Of a DNA stretch of 64,000 nt, positions 1 to 9,812 are shown in pieces. The translations under genes and the position numbers were made by a program. The notes beneath the pieces are model-generated. The model searched no databases. It saw only the letters and a program-made list of their open reading frames with translations, and had not been told where the DNA came from. How positions within the stretch are numbered: the stretch's first letter is position 1; each line of letters starts with the position of its first letter. Source of the DNA: an uncultured Gammaproteobacteria bacterium (GTDB lineage: Bacteria; Pseudomonadota; Gammaproteobacteria; HyVt-429); the NCBI GenBank assembly GCA_947259975.1, contig CAMYOD010000015.1, positions 1-64,000 of the forward strand. Reading direction: 5' to 3'.

Positions 1-993
1 TTTGGGTGCGATACCCCTGATATTGCCGAACTACTTCGCACCGGACAGTTTGAGGCCGTGATCGTGAGCGGCTGGTATCTGAAATCTTATTTGCAGGCGA
101 TATGGGCGGGATTGCGATACAAGATACCTGTATTAGTCCGAGGAGATTCACAGCTAAGAATGCATCGCAGCTGGCCGCGCGAGCTTTTAAAAAGGATCGC
201 ACTGGTCCCCATGCTGAGAAAAGTTGATGGCTTTCTGGTGGTTGGGAAGCGTTTTGGCGAGTACTTGCTGCATTATGGCGTAGAGCCTGAGAAAATGTTC
301 ACGGTGCCACACTGCGTCGATAACGCATGGTTTTCAAGTGAATCACGGATCACGTTGTCAGCGCGCCGCAAGATGTTGGACGCACTTGATCTCAAGCAAG
401 ACGCGGTTACGTTGCTGTTTGTTGGCAAGTTGATCGCGAAAAAGCGGCCAAGTGACCTTATTCAAGCCATTAGAGTTATGAAGGCGCACGGCGTAGATGT
501 ACAGGCATTGTTCGTGGGCGACGGGCCATTGCGTGCCAGCCTGCAGGCCGAATCCAGCCGTGCGCGTATTCCTGTCGCTTTTGCCGGTTTCCAGAACCAG
601 GCCGATTTGCCGCGCTTCTATGCGCTGGGCGATATTTTAGTTCTGCCCTCCAATGGCGATGAAACCTGGGGTCTCGTTGCCAATGAGGCTATGGCCGCGG
701 GTCTTCCTGTCGTGGTTTCCAGTGAGGTGGGGTGCGCGCCCGATCTGGTTGACGAGGGTAAGACGGGATCGGTGTATGGATGTGGTGATGTGGAACAACT
801 CGTGAACGCGGTCGAATCGTTGCTTCCGGATTTGGATAGCGAGAAGTTGCAATCTGCTATTAGATGTAAAATTGCCAATTATTCGATCTCTGCGGCGGTT
901 GAAGGAACCATGCGGGCACTTCAAGCCGTTGGGTCCGCGGCTGGTCTCGGTGGGGACAGTACGTTCGCCAGCAACGAGCACAAGTCGTCATGA
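1..993 (+). CDS. Glycosyltransferase, GT4 family (5' end outside window)
   Basis: The reading frame is open from base 1, so the N-terminal part lies upstream. The visible part has the C-terminal nucleotide-sugar-binding Rossmann lobe of GT-B enzymes: a LLFVGKLIAKKRP strand-loop and a late GDETWGLVANEAMAAGLPVV block corresponding to the EX7E region. It probably transfers a sugar from a nucleotide donor to a lipid-linked glycan at the cytoplasmic face of the membrane. Its stop overlaps the start of the next gene (ATGA), so it is translationally coupled to the polysaccharide cluster. Donor and acceptor cannot be told from sequence. Confidence 0.85.
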   Translation, partial: FGCDTPDIAELLRTGQFEAVIVSGWYLKSYLQAIWAGLRYKIPVLVRGDSQLRMHRSWPRELLKRIALVPMLRKVDGFLVVGKRFGEYLLHYGVEPEKMFTVPHCVDNAWFSSESRITLSARRKMLDALDLKQDAVTLLFVGKLIAKKRPSDLIQAIRVMKAHGVDVQALFVGDGPLRASLQAESSRARIPVAFAGFQNQADLPRFYALGDILVLPSNGDETWGLVANEAMAAGLPVVVSSEVGCAPDLVDEGKTGSVYGCGDVEQLVNAVESLLPDLDSEKLQSAIRCKIANYSISAAVEGTMRALQAVGSAAGLGGDSTFASNEHKSS

Positions 994-2438
994 CCGGGGC
1001 GGAACTAAATCCTAATATCCGTTGGTTGGTGCTGATCGGCATCCTGTTTTCGATTCCGGCCGCTACGGCGCCGAATCACGATTTGACCGTCACGGGGATT
1101 TGGCTACCGGTCCTTCTAGCAATATTGTTGTGGCGACGCGGCGAGGTGCCAGTATTGCTGTTTGTCGTGCTCATGCAGTGGATCAAGGTTTTTACTAAAG
1201 CGTTTAATGCCGACGTGCAAGGTGTCGATTTATATGCACTTTTCGGCGGCCCCGAACTATCACAAGCGATCTGGCTGTCAGCGGGTGGGCTAATTGCTTT
1301 TGCGACGGGTATGCGAGTCACGACAATCGGGATGCATCCGCCAAAATATCAGCAAGTGATGCGCGAAATACAGGAGTTTTCCTTAGGCGCCTTGTGGAAG
1401 TTTTTTCTGGCTACGTTTGCGCTTTCGATGGTCGCCGAGCAGGCCTCGGGATTTAGTGGTCAGATTCGACAAATCGCATTAGCGCTTAGTAGTTTCGAGT
1501 GGGTGGCGTTTTTCGTGCTCAGCTATGCAGTTGTCGCCCGAAGGACGGGGTATATCTACCTGGCTGCAGCGCTCGCGCTCGAATTGGTGAGTACGATTGG
1601 AGGTTTTTTTGCGGATTTCAAGCAACCATTTTTTATCTTATTCATGGTAGTCGTAGGAGTAGTCCAGCGCGTGGATCTTCCGAGGGTTTTGCTCGCAAGC
1701 GCTATTGTTATAGTAACGTTAGTGATGGGCGTGGTCTGGAGTGTCATCAAGATCGACTATCGTGATTATGTATCCGGCTACTCAGGTGCACAAAGCGTGG
1801 TGGTACCGTGGGGTGAGCGAGTGAGTTATCTGGCAGATTCTGTAACCTCTCTTGACTCCTATGACTTTCAGAAAGGTGTAGATCTCTTGGTGAAAAGAGT
1901 CGCGTATGTGGATTTTTTTGCGCGCACCCTCAAGTGGGTGCCAAATGTCGTGCCCCACGAAGAAGGCAGATTGGTCGGGGGCGCAATTAAACACATCGTT
2001 ACGCCGCGTTTGTTATTCCCCAATAAGCCGCCACTTGAGAGCGATACTGATAGAACGTCGCGTTATACTGGAATTGAGTTCCACAGCGCAATGCAGACAT
2101 CGATTGGATTCGGGTTCATGACAGAAGCCTATGTCGACTTCGGGCCGGTCTGGATGTTTGTACCAATATTCGCTCTCGGAATTATCACGGGCGGAATCTA
2201 CCGATATTTCCTACGGAGTTCGTCACCGATATTTGGCTACGGGTTCTCGATACCCGTGCTACTGGTAGTAGCGCAGACCGAGATTGGTTTTAACAAAATT
2301 CTCGGTGGCATGTTGATGGGTTCTATAGTCATGGCGTTGGTCGCACGGTACGGCCTGCCGTTGATTTATCAGCACTTGCTGCGGCCAGAGTCATCGGCGC
2401 CGAGAGACAACGAAAGACAAAGCGCCGCGATGGTATGA
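990..2438 (+). CDS. Polytopic membrane protein, O-antigen polymerase-like
   Basis: A 482-residue protein with about ten to twelve hydrophobic segments spread over its length and a larger polar loop around residues 250-370. This is the layout of Wzy/O-antigen polymerase or ligase proteins. There is no strong sequence motif, as is usual in this group. It overlaps the glycosyltransferase before it and the SGNH hydrolase after it by 4 bases each, so the three are one operon. The role as glycan polymerase is inferred from topology and neighbours. Confidence 0.6.
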   Translation: MTGAELNPNIRWLVLIGILFSIPAATAPNHDLTVTGIWLPVLLAILLWRRGEVPVLLFVVLMQWIKVFTKAFNADVQGVDLYALFGGPELSQAIWLSAGGLIAFATGMRVTTIGMHPPKYQQVMREIQEFSLGALWKFFLATFALSMVAEQASGFSGQIRQIALALSSFEWVAFFVLSYAVVARRTGYIYLAAALALELVSTIGGFFADFKQPFFILFMVVVGVVQRVDLPRVLLASAIVIVTLVMGVVWSVIKIDYRDYVSGYSGAQSVVVPWGERVSYLADSVTSLDSYDFQKGVDLLVKRVAYVDFFARTLKWVPNVVPHEEGRLVGGAIKHIVTPRLLFPNKPPLESDTDRTSRYTGIEFHSAMQTSIGFGFMTEAYVDFGPVWMFVPIFALGIITGGIYRYFLRSSSPIFGYGFSIPVLLVVAQTEIGFNKILGGMLMGSIVMALVARYGLPLIYQHLLRPESSAPRDNERQSAAMV

Positions 2439-3631
2439 TCGCTGGTGCAGCAAAGCGGCCCATGAGCAAAGATGACGCCACCCGTGGGCGGCGTTTTGTG
2501 CTGGGACTGTCGGCGATAGCGGTCGGTGTACTCATCGCTTTGTCGCTTGGTGAGTTGACAGTTCGGTTGTTCGTTCCGCAATTCAAATGGGAGCGATATG
2601 ATCGAGCTAAGGACTGGGTGGCTGATCAGGAGGTAGGTTGGGCGAACAAGCCGCATCGAATCGTCACGAATCGGTTTGATGGTTCATCGCCAGTCACGTT
2701 CAGGACCAATAAGGATGGCTTGCGACCTTTCTCGGTAACTCCCGAGCGAGACGTCAACCGTAAACGAATCATGATATTTGGCGATTCTACGGCGGTGGGC
2801 CGAGCAGTGCCGGAGGCCACATCGATTCACAGACAGTTGCAGCAGCAGCTAGTGCAGCGTGGTATCGATGCGCAGGTGATAAATGCAGGTGTCGAAGGGT
2901 ATGCCACAGATCAGGCTTTGCTGCTGCTACAACGCTTGTTGCCTCAATACCGACCAGATGTGGTTGTCCACGTGGTATGTACTAACGACTTTGGCGGCAA
3001 CGCAGTTGACCATGCGTATGGGATGAGGAAGCCGGTATTCCGGCTCTCGCCCGATGAGCAACTGACGCTGACTCGCCCGGGGGCCGAGGCCGTGATCACA
3101 GTTGGCAGGAAGGGGCCGATAGAATGGCTGCAGTATTCCGCGCTTTACCGTGTGGTGCAGCCGTATTTGCTCACGATTAGGGCGCAACTGGGCGGATGGA
3201 ATGAACGCAACCTCATAGGATTGTCGGAGGAAATCTATTACCGACCCGATGCGACAAAGAAAATCGATTGGAAGTTGTTTTCCGCGTTAGTGCGCGAAAT
3301 GAGAGAGGCCAGCCGAATTCATGAATCACAGTTTCTCTTTTATCTTCACCCGGATCTGGCTGCCGTCTGGGACCCATATATCCAGGATGTGGTGGCCCGT
3401 TTGGGCAAGCGCGGGAAGGCCTATGATGTCTACGCGATTGAGCGACGCCTGGCGGCGATCGGACACGCACACGATATCCAGTTTGTACCCATGATCGACT
3501 ACTTCAGAGCCAGACAAAACCAGGGACCATTTCATCTTTTGCCGCGTGATCCGCACAGTAACAGCAGTGGGTTTCAACTCACGGCGGAGGTACTTGCGAA
3601 GCACATTGTTGACATGGGCCTGTTGAAGTAA
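2435..3631 (+). CDS. SGNH/GDSL-type hydrolase with N-terminal membrane anchor
   Basis: A 398-residue protein with one hydrophobic segment near residues 20-40, then an SGNH fold. Block I is IMIFGDSTAVGR with the nucleophile serine, and a later NAGVEGYATDQ supplies the block II glycine. The VVHVVCTNDFGGN segment resembles the block III Asn, and the C-terminal DPHSNSSGFQ carries the Asp-x-x-His catalytic pair. Such proteins often add or remove acyl groups on exported polysaccharides. The start overlaps the upstream gene; a second possible start is the ATG at 2462. The substrate is unknown. Confidence 0.7.
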   Translation: MIAGAAKRPMSKDDATRGRRFVLGLSAIAVGVLIALSLGELTVRLFVPQFKWERYDRAKDWVADQEVGWANKPHRIVTNRFDGSSPVTFRTNKDGLRPFSVTPERDVNRKRIMIFGDSTAVGRAVPEATSIHRQLQQQLVQRGIDAQVINAGVEGYATDQALLLLQRLLPQYRPDVVVHVVCTNDFGGNAVDHAYGMRKPVFRLSPDEQLTLTRPGAEAVITVGRKGPIEWLQYSALYRVVQPYLLTIRAQLGGWNERNLIGLSEEIYYRPDATKKIDWKLFSALVREMREASRIHESQFLFYLHPDLAAVWDPYIQDVVARLGKRGKAYDVYAIERRLAAIGHAHDIQFVPMIDYFRARQNQGPFHLLPRDPHSNSSGFQLTAEVLAKHIVDMGLLK

Positions 3632-3648
3632 CCGTAGTAAGTCGCCGA

Positions 3649-4827
3649 ATGAAAATCCTACATGTGGTGCCCAGCTACTTACCGGCGACGCGTTATGGTG
3701 GACCAATTCGATCCGTCCACGGACTCTGCGTCGCGTTAGCCGGCCTTGGACACGAGGTACACGTCTTTACGACAAATATGGACGGGCGCAACAATAGCGA
3801 CGTACCGATAGGAGAGGTCGTCGATCTGGACGGTGTCGCGGTGCGGTATTTCAAGAGTCCCTGCCTGCGCCGACTCTACTGGGCGCCATCGATGGTGTCA
3901 GCATTCAAGCACCATATGCCAAGCGTCGATGTGCTCCACACTCATTCCATATTTCTTTGGCCAACGTCTACCGCCGCACGAATAGCACAACGGGCCGGTG
4001 TGCCGTATATGGTGTCGCCACGGGGCATGCTCGAGAAGGATTTGATCAAACGCCAGAGCCGTTGGGCCAAGACGGCCTGGTTGCGGCTGATCGAGCGCCG
4101 CACGTTAGACCAAGCGGCGATGGTGCATTTCACGACACCACGTGAACAGCGGGAAGCAGATGCGTTGGGCTTCAGGTTTAACAGTACGACGGTGATTCCC
4201 AATGGTATTGACACTGATCTTTCTTCGGTCAGTTGCTTAAAGGGCGCGCCCGCGGTAGCAACAACGCCAAGTCAGCCCTATTTTTTGTTCCTGGGGCGAA
4301 TCAGCTGGAAAAAGGGCTTGGATCGCTTGATTCCGGCCCTGACGCACGCGCAGGGCGCGCGATTGCTGCTGGCTGGTAACGATGAGGAGGGTCTGACACC
4401 GCAGCTGAAGGTGCTCGCCCGCAAGAACGGTGTCGCCGACCGTATCGATTTTCTCGGTCCGGTAAGCGATGAGAAAAAATGGCCATTGCTGGCCGGTGCA
4501 CGTGCTTTGGTGCTGCCATCGTACTCCGAGAATTTCGGGAACGTGATTCTCGAGGCCATGGGGGTGGGTTGTCCTGTGATCGTGACGCCCGAGGTGGGAT
4601 TGTCCGATATGGTCGCGGAGACGGGTGTTGGTCTGGTGACCGACGGCCAACCAGAAACATTAGGCGCGGCGTTAGCCGAAATGCTATGTAACACGGAAGC
4701 GCGCGTACGGATGGCCAATGCGGCACCGAGGGTCGTGGCAGAACGCTTCACCTGGGACGAAGTCGCGCGGGAGATGCAGGCCTGTTATGAGGCCATCGCG
4801 GTCGATAAATCGTCCAGAGTAGCCTGA
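3649..4827 (+). CDS. Glycosyltransferase, GT4 family
   Basis: A 392-residue GT-B enzyme. The N-terminal lobe begins MKILHVVPSYLPATRYGGPIR, with the glycine-rich loop typical of group 1 transferases. The C-terminal lobe has FLFLGRISWKKGLDRLI and the donor-binding LPSYSENFGNVILEAMGVG segment with both glutamates of the EX7E motif. It is 17 bp after the SGNH hydrolase and 9 bp before the next glycosyltransferase, so it belongs to the same polysaccharide operon. Confidence 0.88.
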   Translation: MKILHVVPSYLPATRYGGPIRSVHGLCVALAGLGHEVHVFTTNMDGRNNSDVPIGEVVDLDGVAVRYFKSPCLRRLYWAPSMVSAFKHHMPSVDVLHTHSIFLWPTSTAARIAQRAGVPYMVSPRGMLEKDLIKRQSRWAKTAWLRLIERRTLDQAAMVHFTTPREQREADALGFRFNSTTVIPNGIDTDLSSVSCLKGAPAVATTPSQPYFLFLGRISWKKGLDRLIPALTHAQGARLLLAGNDEEGLTPQLKVLARKNGVADRIDFLGPVSDEKKWPLLAGARALVLPSYSENFGNVILEAMGVGCPVIVTPEVGLSDMVAETGVGLVTDGQPETLGAALAEMLCNTEARVRMANAAPRVVAERFTWDEVAREMQACYEAIAVDKSSRVA

Positions 4828-4836
4828 GCGGGTCCC

Positions 4837-5634
4837 ATGCTTCGCGACATCACACCGGTCATTCTCACGCTGAATGAGGAGGCCAACCTCGAGCGGACCC
4901 TCGAGCCGCTTACCTGGGCCGATGACATCGTCGTTGTGGACAGCGGGAGCGCGGACGGCACCTGCGATATCGCCCGTCGCTATCCGCAGGTACGGCTTTT
5001 CTCACGTGAGTTCACGACACACGCTGAGCAATGGCAATTTGCCGTGTTCGATACGGAAATTGCGACGCATTGGGTGCTGGCCCTGGATGCGGATTATTTG
5101 CTTAGCGAAGAACTGATGCGCGAAATCGGGTCGCTCAGACTTGACGGGCCGGAGCGGGGGTTTTCTGCAGCCTTTCGTTACTGTATCAATGGAACACCGC
5201 TGAAGGGCACGGTGTATCCGCCGGTGACGGTGTTGTTTGATCGTAATCAAGCGAACTACGTCCAGGACGGTCATACCCAGCGCATCGAGCTGCAGGGCCC
5301 GGTGGGGCGGTTACAGGGCCATATATTGCACGATGACCGTAAACCGCTGGCGAGCTGGTTACAAGCACAGGATCGCTATATGGAACTGGAGGCCGCGAAG
5401 CTGCACGCAAGTGACTACCGGGATCTCAATTCCGCGGATAAGCTGCGCAAGACGGGCGTTCTGGCGCCTTTTTTCATGTTCTGGTATGTCTTGCTCGGCA
5501 AAGGCGTGATTCTCGATGGTTACGCCGGCCTCGCCTACGCCTGGCAGCGTACCATCGCGGAAGGGATTCTGGCGGTGAAGCTGTTCGGGCGGCGCTTGCC
5601 GCGTCCGGGTATCGACGAGGATTCGGCGCCTTGA
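4837..5634 (+). CDS. Glycosyltransferase family 2 (WaaE/KdtX-like)
   Basis: A 265-residue GT-A enzyme. The N-terminus reads VILTLNEEANLERTL, then DDIVVVDSGSADGT, and the metal-binding acidic motif is LALDADY. These features are typical of the small cytoplasmic family 2 transferases that modify LPS core or exopolysaccharide. The C-terminus has a hydrophobic stretch around residues 210-245 that may associate with the membrane. The exact sugar is unknown. Confidence 0.85.
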   Translation: MLRDITPVILTLNEEANLERTLEPLTWADDIVVVDSGSADGTCDIARRYPQVRLFSREFTTHAEQWQFAVFDTEIATHWVLALDADYLLSEELMREIGSLRLDGPERGFSAAFRYCINGTPLKGTVYPPVTVLFDRNQANYVQDGHTQRIELQGPVGRLQGHILHDDRKPLASWLQAQDRYMELEAAKLHASDYRDLNSADKLRKTGVLAPFFMFWYVLLGKGVILDGYAGLAYAWQRTIAEGILAVKLFGRRLPRPGIDEDSAP

Positions 5635-5650
5635 GTTGGGCCTCGACGGG

Positions 5651-5667
5651 CGGCGGTTTTACCGCCG
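5651..5667 (+). other. Short GC-rich hairpin after a glycosyltransferase gene
   Basis: A 7-bp perfect stem, CGGCGGT and ACCGCCG, around a TTT loop lies 17 nt after the stop of the glycosyltransferase. No T-run follows it, so it is not a clear intrinsic terminator. The 60 bases after it are AT-rich and may hold the promoter of the carbamoyltransferase gene. Confidence 0.4.
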
Positions 5668-5730
5668 AAAGACTACGCCGCAATCCATTATCCGTATTAA
5701 ACAAAAAACTTAAGAAGTAGTTGCAATAGA

Positions 5731-7569
5731 TTGAATATATTAGGGATTTCTGCATTCTATCACGACAGCGCGGCCGCGTTGGTGCGATCCGGAGAGATCC
5801 TCGCCGCGGCCCAGGAAGAGCGTTTTTCACGCAAGAAACACGACGCTCGATTTCCGGGTGATGCCATCCGCTACTGTCTGGAAGAGGCCGGCATCACGCT
5901 CGTCGATCTCGATGCGGTGGTTTTCTATGATAAGCCGCTGCTGAAGTTCGAGCGTCTGCTCGAGACCTACCTCGGTTTCGCCCCATCAGGCATACGGTCC
6001 TTTGTCGCCGCCATGCCGGTATGGCTGAAGGAAAAGCTCTACCTCAAGGACTTGCTGAAAAAAGAAATCGCAGCGATCGGCGGCATCAAACCCAAGGAAA
6101 TTCCGCCGTTGTATTTTACCGAGCATCACCAGGCCCATGCCGCCTCTGCGTTTTTCCCGAGCCCATTCGAGCGTGCCGGCGTGCTGTGCATGGACGGTGT
6201 CGGTGAGTGGGCGACTACCTCGGTCTGGTTGGGTGAGGGCAACACGCTCACGCCGCAGTGGGAGATCGATTTTCCCCATTCCCTGGGCATGCTCTATTCA
6301 GCATTTACCTATTACACCGGTTTCAAGGTGAATTCCGGCGAATACAAGCTCATGGGCCTGGCGCCCTACGGCGAGCCCCGTTATGTCGATCTTATTTTGA
6401 ACGACCTGATCGATCTGAAGGGTGATGGCAGCTTTCATTTAAATATGGATTATTTCAATTATGCCACTGGCCTGACCATGACCAATCGCCGCTTCGATCG
6501 ACTATTCGGCAGTCCACCGCGGACGCCGGAGACACCGATCGGTCAGCGGGAGATGGACATTGCCCGGTCGGTGCAGGCAGTCACCGAGGAGGTGGTGTTG
6601 CGTTTGGGTCGTGCGGTACACGATGAATTGGGCGTCAAGAATCTCTGCCTGGCGGGAGGCGTAGCGCTGAATTGCGTGGCGAACGGCCGTCTGCTGCGCG
6701 AAGGCCCATTCAAAGACATCTGGATCCAGCCCGCCGCCGGGGACGCTGGCGGAGCAGTGGGTGCCGCACTTTCACTCTGGTATGAATACGAGGAAAAGCC
6801 GCGCATGGTGAATGGCGGGGATCACATGCATGGGGCCTATTTGGGGCCCCGCGCCAGCGCGGAGGAGATACGGACCTATCTGGACGCGGTCGGCGCGCAG
6901 TACGAAGAATTAGGCGACGAAGAAATGTTTGCCCGGTTGGCGGACGTGTTGGCAGATGAAAATGTCGCGGGCTGGTTCCAGGGCCGCATGGAGTTCGGGC
7001 CGCGTGCGCTCGGGGGGCGCTCCATTATTGGTGACCCGCGCAGCCCCAAGATGCAGTCGGTGATGAATCTGAAAATCAAATTCCGGGAATCCTTTCGCCC
7101 ATTTGCGCCGGCGGTGCTCGCGGAACGAGTCTCGGACTACTTTGACCTGGACCGTCCGAGCCCCTACATGCTCATTGTGGCGCCGGTAAACGAGGCGCTG
7201 TGCACGCCGCTGAGTGAAGAGCAAAAGAAATTCTTTGGTATCGAGAAACTAAATGTACCCCGCTCGGAGCTGCCGGCCATCACCCATGTGGATTATTCCG
7301 CGCGCATTCAGACCATTCACGAGGAAACGAATCCAAGATTCTATGCATTATTGAAGGCCTTCGAGGAACGTACTGGATGCGGCGTGCTGGTGAACACCTC
7401 CTTCAATGTTCGCGGTGAACCCATCGTTTGCACGCCGAAGGACGCTTACCGCTGTTTTATGCGCACGGAGATGGACTATTTGGCGCTGGAGAATTTCCTT
7501 TTGACCAAAAGCGAGCAACCGGCGTGGGAAAAAGACATGTCCTGGCAACAGGAGTTCGAACTTGATTAG
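5731..7569 (+). CDS. Carbamoyltransferase, NodU/CmcH family (copy 1)
   Basis: A 612-residue cytoplasmic enzyme. Family members make carbamoyl-adenylate from carbamoyl phosphate and ATP, then carbamoylate a hydroxyl on a sugar or antibiotic. The N-terminal Kae1-like domain opens with MNILGISAFYHDSAAAL and has the metal-binding EHHQAHAASAF motif. The C-terminal YrdC-like half carries FQGRMEFGPRALGGRSI and VNTSFNVRGEPIV. The start is a TTG fixed by the family's N-terminus. Together with the second copy at 9813 it suggests a carbamoylated surface glycan. Confidence 0.9.
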   Translation: MNILGISAFYHDSAAALVRSGEILAAAQEERFSRKKHDARFPGDAIRYCLEEAGITLVDLDAVVFYDKPLLKFERLLETYLGFAPSGIRSFVAAMPVWLKEKLYLKDLLKKEIAAIGGIKPKEIPPLYFTEHHQAHAASAFFPSPFERAGVLCMDGVGEWATTSVWLGEGNTLTPQWEIDFPHSLGMLYSAFTYYTGFKVNSGEYKLMGLAPYGEPRYVDLILNDLIDLKGDGSFHLNMDYFNYATGLTMTNRRFDRLFGSPPRTPETPIGQREMDIARSVQAVTEEVVLRLGRAVHDELGVKNLCLAGGVALNCVANGRLLREGPFKDIWIQPAAGDAGGAVGAALSLWYEYEEKPRMVNGGDHMHGAYLGPRASAEEIRTYLDAVGAQYEELGDEEMFARLADVLADENVAGWFQGRMEFGPRALGGRSIIGDPRSPKMQSVMNLKIKFRESFRPFAPAVLAERVSDYFDLDRPSPYMLIVAPVNEALCTPLSEEQKKFFGIEKLNVPRSELPAITHVDYSARIQTIHEETNPRFYALLKAFEERTGCGVLVNTSFNVRGEPIVCTPKDAYRCFMRTEMDYLALENFLLTKSEQPAWEKDMSWQQEFELD

Positions 7570-7611
7570 CGTCCGACGCGTGGCTTGCTGGTCTTGAAAA
7601 CGGAAAGGAAA

Positions 7612-8349
7612 ATGCTCAGCGCTTTTGTGCGCCTGTTCTATCCATTTGGGAGCAAGAGACGTGTGGTTTTTGGACCGCTGCGCGGAATGTACTTCCGCGT
7701 CAGGCCGGCAATGGGTTTTACCTACGCGGTTGGCGCGAAGGCCTATGGATTCGACTGGTTTTGGCAAAACATTGCGCTCGGGATGACGGTGTTTGACATC
7801 GGCGCCAATCGTGGCCAAATGGCGTTAATGTTTTCTCGGATCGTTGGTGACGGAGGACGGGTCATCGCATTCGAGCCGATGACGCAGCTGATAAACGACC
7901 TCAAGTCCAATTTGGCATTGAATCATTTGGAAAATGTGGTGCCAGTGGTGGTGGCAGTCTCCGATCAGAATGGAGAAGCTTTATTCAGCTATACAGAAGA
8001 GGCGTCGACGCAGGGCAAACTCGTAGATTGTGAGTCCTCCTACATTGGTACTGCCGACAAAAAAGTTGTTCAGACTGTTACGCTGGACGACTACGTCGAT
8101 CAGTCGGGTTATAAACCGGATTTTCTAAAGATCGACACTGAGGGAGCGGCTGGGCTGGTATTTTCGGGCGCCAGAAAGGTGATCGCACAATATCGGCCGA
8201 AAATACACATTGAGCTACATGGGCCGGATGAGCAGAATGCCGTATTCGAGCTTGCGAGAGATCACCACTATCAGATATATACATTGTCGGGAGACCCGAT
8301 CGACGATCCGAGAGACAAATGGTGCTCACCTCTTGTGTGCGAGCCGTGA
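7612..8349 (+). CDS. FkbM-family methyltransferase
   Basis: A 245-residue protein with the SAM-binding motif TVFDIGANRGQMALMF followed by VIAFEPM, and the family's C-terminal LKIDTEGAAGLVF block in the usual VDxEG position. The ATG at 7612 is preferred because GGAAAGGA lies just upstream. FkbM-like enzymes O-methylate sugars or polyketides. Its place between two carbamoyltransferases points to decoration of the same glycan. Confidence 0.85.
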   Translation: MLSAFVRLFYPFGSKRRVVFGPLRGMYFRVRPAMGFTYAVGAKAYGFDWFWQNIALGMTVFDIGANRGQMALMFSRIVGDGGRVIAFEPMTQLINDLKSNLALNHLENVVPVVVAVSDQNGEALFSYTEEASTQGKLVDCESSYIGTADKKVVQTVTLDDYVDQSGYKPDFLKIDTEGAAGLVFSGARKVIAQYRPKIHIELHGPDEQNAVFELARDHHYQIYTLSGDPIDDPRDKWCSPLVCEP

Positions 8350-8468
8350 TTGCGGGGCAAATTTAATGAGCCAACAAAGGGGCTCTGTGCATTCATGTTC
8401 AACGCCGCTGCAAAATGTTCAATGCGACATATCGATCGATATATCTGTACACAAGGTGCGTAAAAAAG

Positions 8469-8873
8469 GTGCATAGCATCCCGCAACTCGACCGCAAAGG
8501 CCTGCGTGAATTCGGTCTCGTCACCGGCGGTATTGTCGCCGTGTTATTTGGCCTGTTCCTGCCATGGCTGCTGGAGTACGCGTGGCCAACATGGCCCTGG
8601 GTTCTCGCTGGCGCGTTGACCGCCTGGGCGCTGATCCATCCGATGTCGCTGAACCCGGTCTATCGCGGGTGGATGCGTATCGGGCATGTACTCGGTTGGA
8701 TCAGTACGCGCATCGTACTGAGTGTGGTGTTTTATCTCATGATCACACCGATGAGTTTCATTATGCGCCTGTTCCGGTATGATCCGATGCGACGCCGACA
8801 GGATGCCGATGCCGCATCCTATCGCACGATTTGTAATCCGCGACCCAAAGAGCATATGGAGCGACCTTTCTGA
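8469..8873 (+). CDS. SxtJ-like small membrane protein
   Basis: About 134 residues with two N-terminal hydrophobic segments (a GIVAVLFGLFLPWLLE stretch and a WVLAGALTAWALI stretch) and a third near residues 75-95, then a basic cytoplasmic tail. The order carbamoyltransferase, SxtJ-like, DUF5989 is that of the sxtI-J-K genes in saxitoxin clusters and of many proteobacterial polysaccharide loci. Its molecular role is unknown. The start is uncertain: GTG at 8469 gives the family-like N-terminus MHSIPQL, and the frame is open further upstream to 8415. Confidence 0.65.
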   Translation: MHSIPQLDRKGLREFGLVTGGIVAVLFGLFLPWLLEYAWPTWPWVLAGALTAWALIHPMSLNPVYRGWMRIGHVLGWISTRIVLSVVFYLMITPMSFIMRLFRYDPMRRRQDADAASYRTICNPRPKEHMERPF

Positions 8874-9025
8874 TGGTGGAATTTCTGCAAGACCTGTGGG
8901 CGTTCATGCGTGAGCGCAAGAAATTCTGGTTATTGCCCATCATTATCGTGATGATTCTGCTGGGCGCCCTGTTGGTGTTCGCGCAGGGATCAGCGGTCGC
9001 GCCGTTTATCTACACCTTGTTCTAG
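8873..9025 (+). CDS. DUF5989 (SxtK-like) small membrane protein
   Basis: A 50-residue gene whose ATG overlaps the stop of the SxtJ-like gene (TGATG). The protein starts MVEFLQDLWAFMRERKKFW, has a single membrane segment LLPIIIVMILLGALLVFAQ, and ends APFIYTLF. This pattern of a short amphipathic start, one helix and a hydrophobic end fits DUF5989, which travels with SxtJ and carbamoyltransferases. Function unknown. Confidence 0.75.
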   Translation: MVEFLQDLWAFMRERKKFWLLPIIIVMILLGALLVFAQGSAVAPFIYTLF

Positions 9026-9126
9026 ACGTCGTCGGGCCGGAGCGCCGGCTGGGCCGGGCCTGCTGGCGCTTGCGCGGGATTTGTCGTCTATACTCAGTTA
9101 AAGCAACGGCCCCATTGGCCAAAGAA

Positions 9127-9768
9127 ATGAGCAAGGCGTCAGTTCAAAAAATCGCGAGAGCACGGCTTTTCCCCTTAATTGTCGCGGGTTTCATCGTCGT
9201 GCTGGGTGTGGGCACCACCGGTTTGGGGCAGGCCGGCGCCTACGTCTCGGCCGCGGGCACGGCGCCAGACGCGGCCGATCTGATTGTCGTGCTGGGGGGT
9301 GGCCGTGGCACCCGGGTCGATCGTGCTAAGCAACTATTCGACAGCGGCCACGCCGAAATTATCCTCGTGACCGGCCTCAACACCAAGTCCGCCGGTTCCG
9401 CGCACACCATTGCGGATAAACGGGTGCGCTATCTGCTTGATCGCGGTGTACCCGCTGCGGCAATCCGGTTTGATTACCGCTCCGCCAACTCCTACGAGGA
9501 GGCCCACAACACACGAGCGTTTATGGAGGAGCAGGGTTTGCATCGCGCACTGGTCGTGAGCGATCCACCCCATATGCGTCGACTGGCCTGGGTGTGGGAG
9601 CGGGTTTTTGCCAGCTCTAATGCGCAGGTCACGTTGGTGCCAAGCCGCCCGCACTGGTGGAATGCCGAGCACTGGTGGAATAATCTCGAATCCGCGGGCT
9701 TCGTCGTGTCGGAACTGATCAAAATCGCTTACTACCACGTTCGCTACGGCGAGACCCAATCGGCCTAA
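9127..9768 (+). CDS. YdcF/SanA-like DUF218 protein
   Basis: A 213-residue protein with an N-terminal membrane anchor (residues 14-40) followed by a DUF218 domain: ADLIVVLGGGRGTRVDRAKQLF, EIILVTG, then NSYEEAHNTRAFMEEQG and LVVSDPPHMRRL. DUF218 proteins are linked to envelope polysaccharide and peptidoglycan metabolism (ElyC, SanA), but the reaction is not settled. ATG 9127 is chosen over the open frame from 9070 because it directly precedes the basic, then hydrophobic, anchor. Confidence 0.8.
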   Translation: MSKASVQKIARARLFPLIVAGFIVVLGVGTTGLGQAGAYVSAAGTAPDAADLIVVLGGGRGTRVDRAKQLFDSGHAEIILVTGLNTKSAGSAHTIADKRVRYLLDRGVPAAAIRFDYRSANSYEEAHNTRAFMEEQGLHRALVVSDPPHMRRLAWVWERVFASSNAQVTLVPSRPHWWNAEHWWNNLESAGFVVSELIKIAYYHVRYGETQSA

Positions 9769-9812
9769 ACGAACTTCGCCGCACCCCTGAATTTCCGCCT
9801 GTTGCAAGTCCC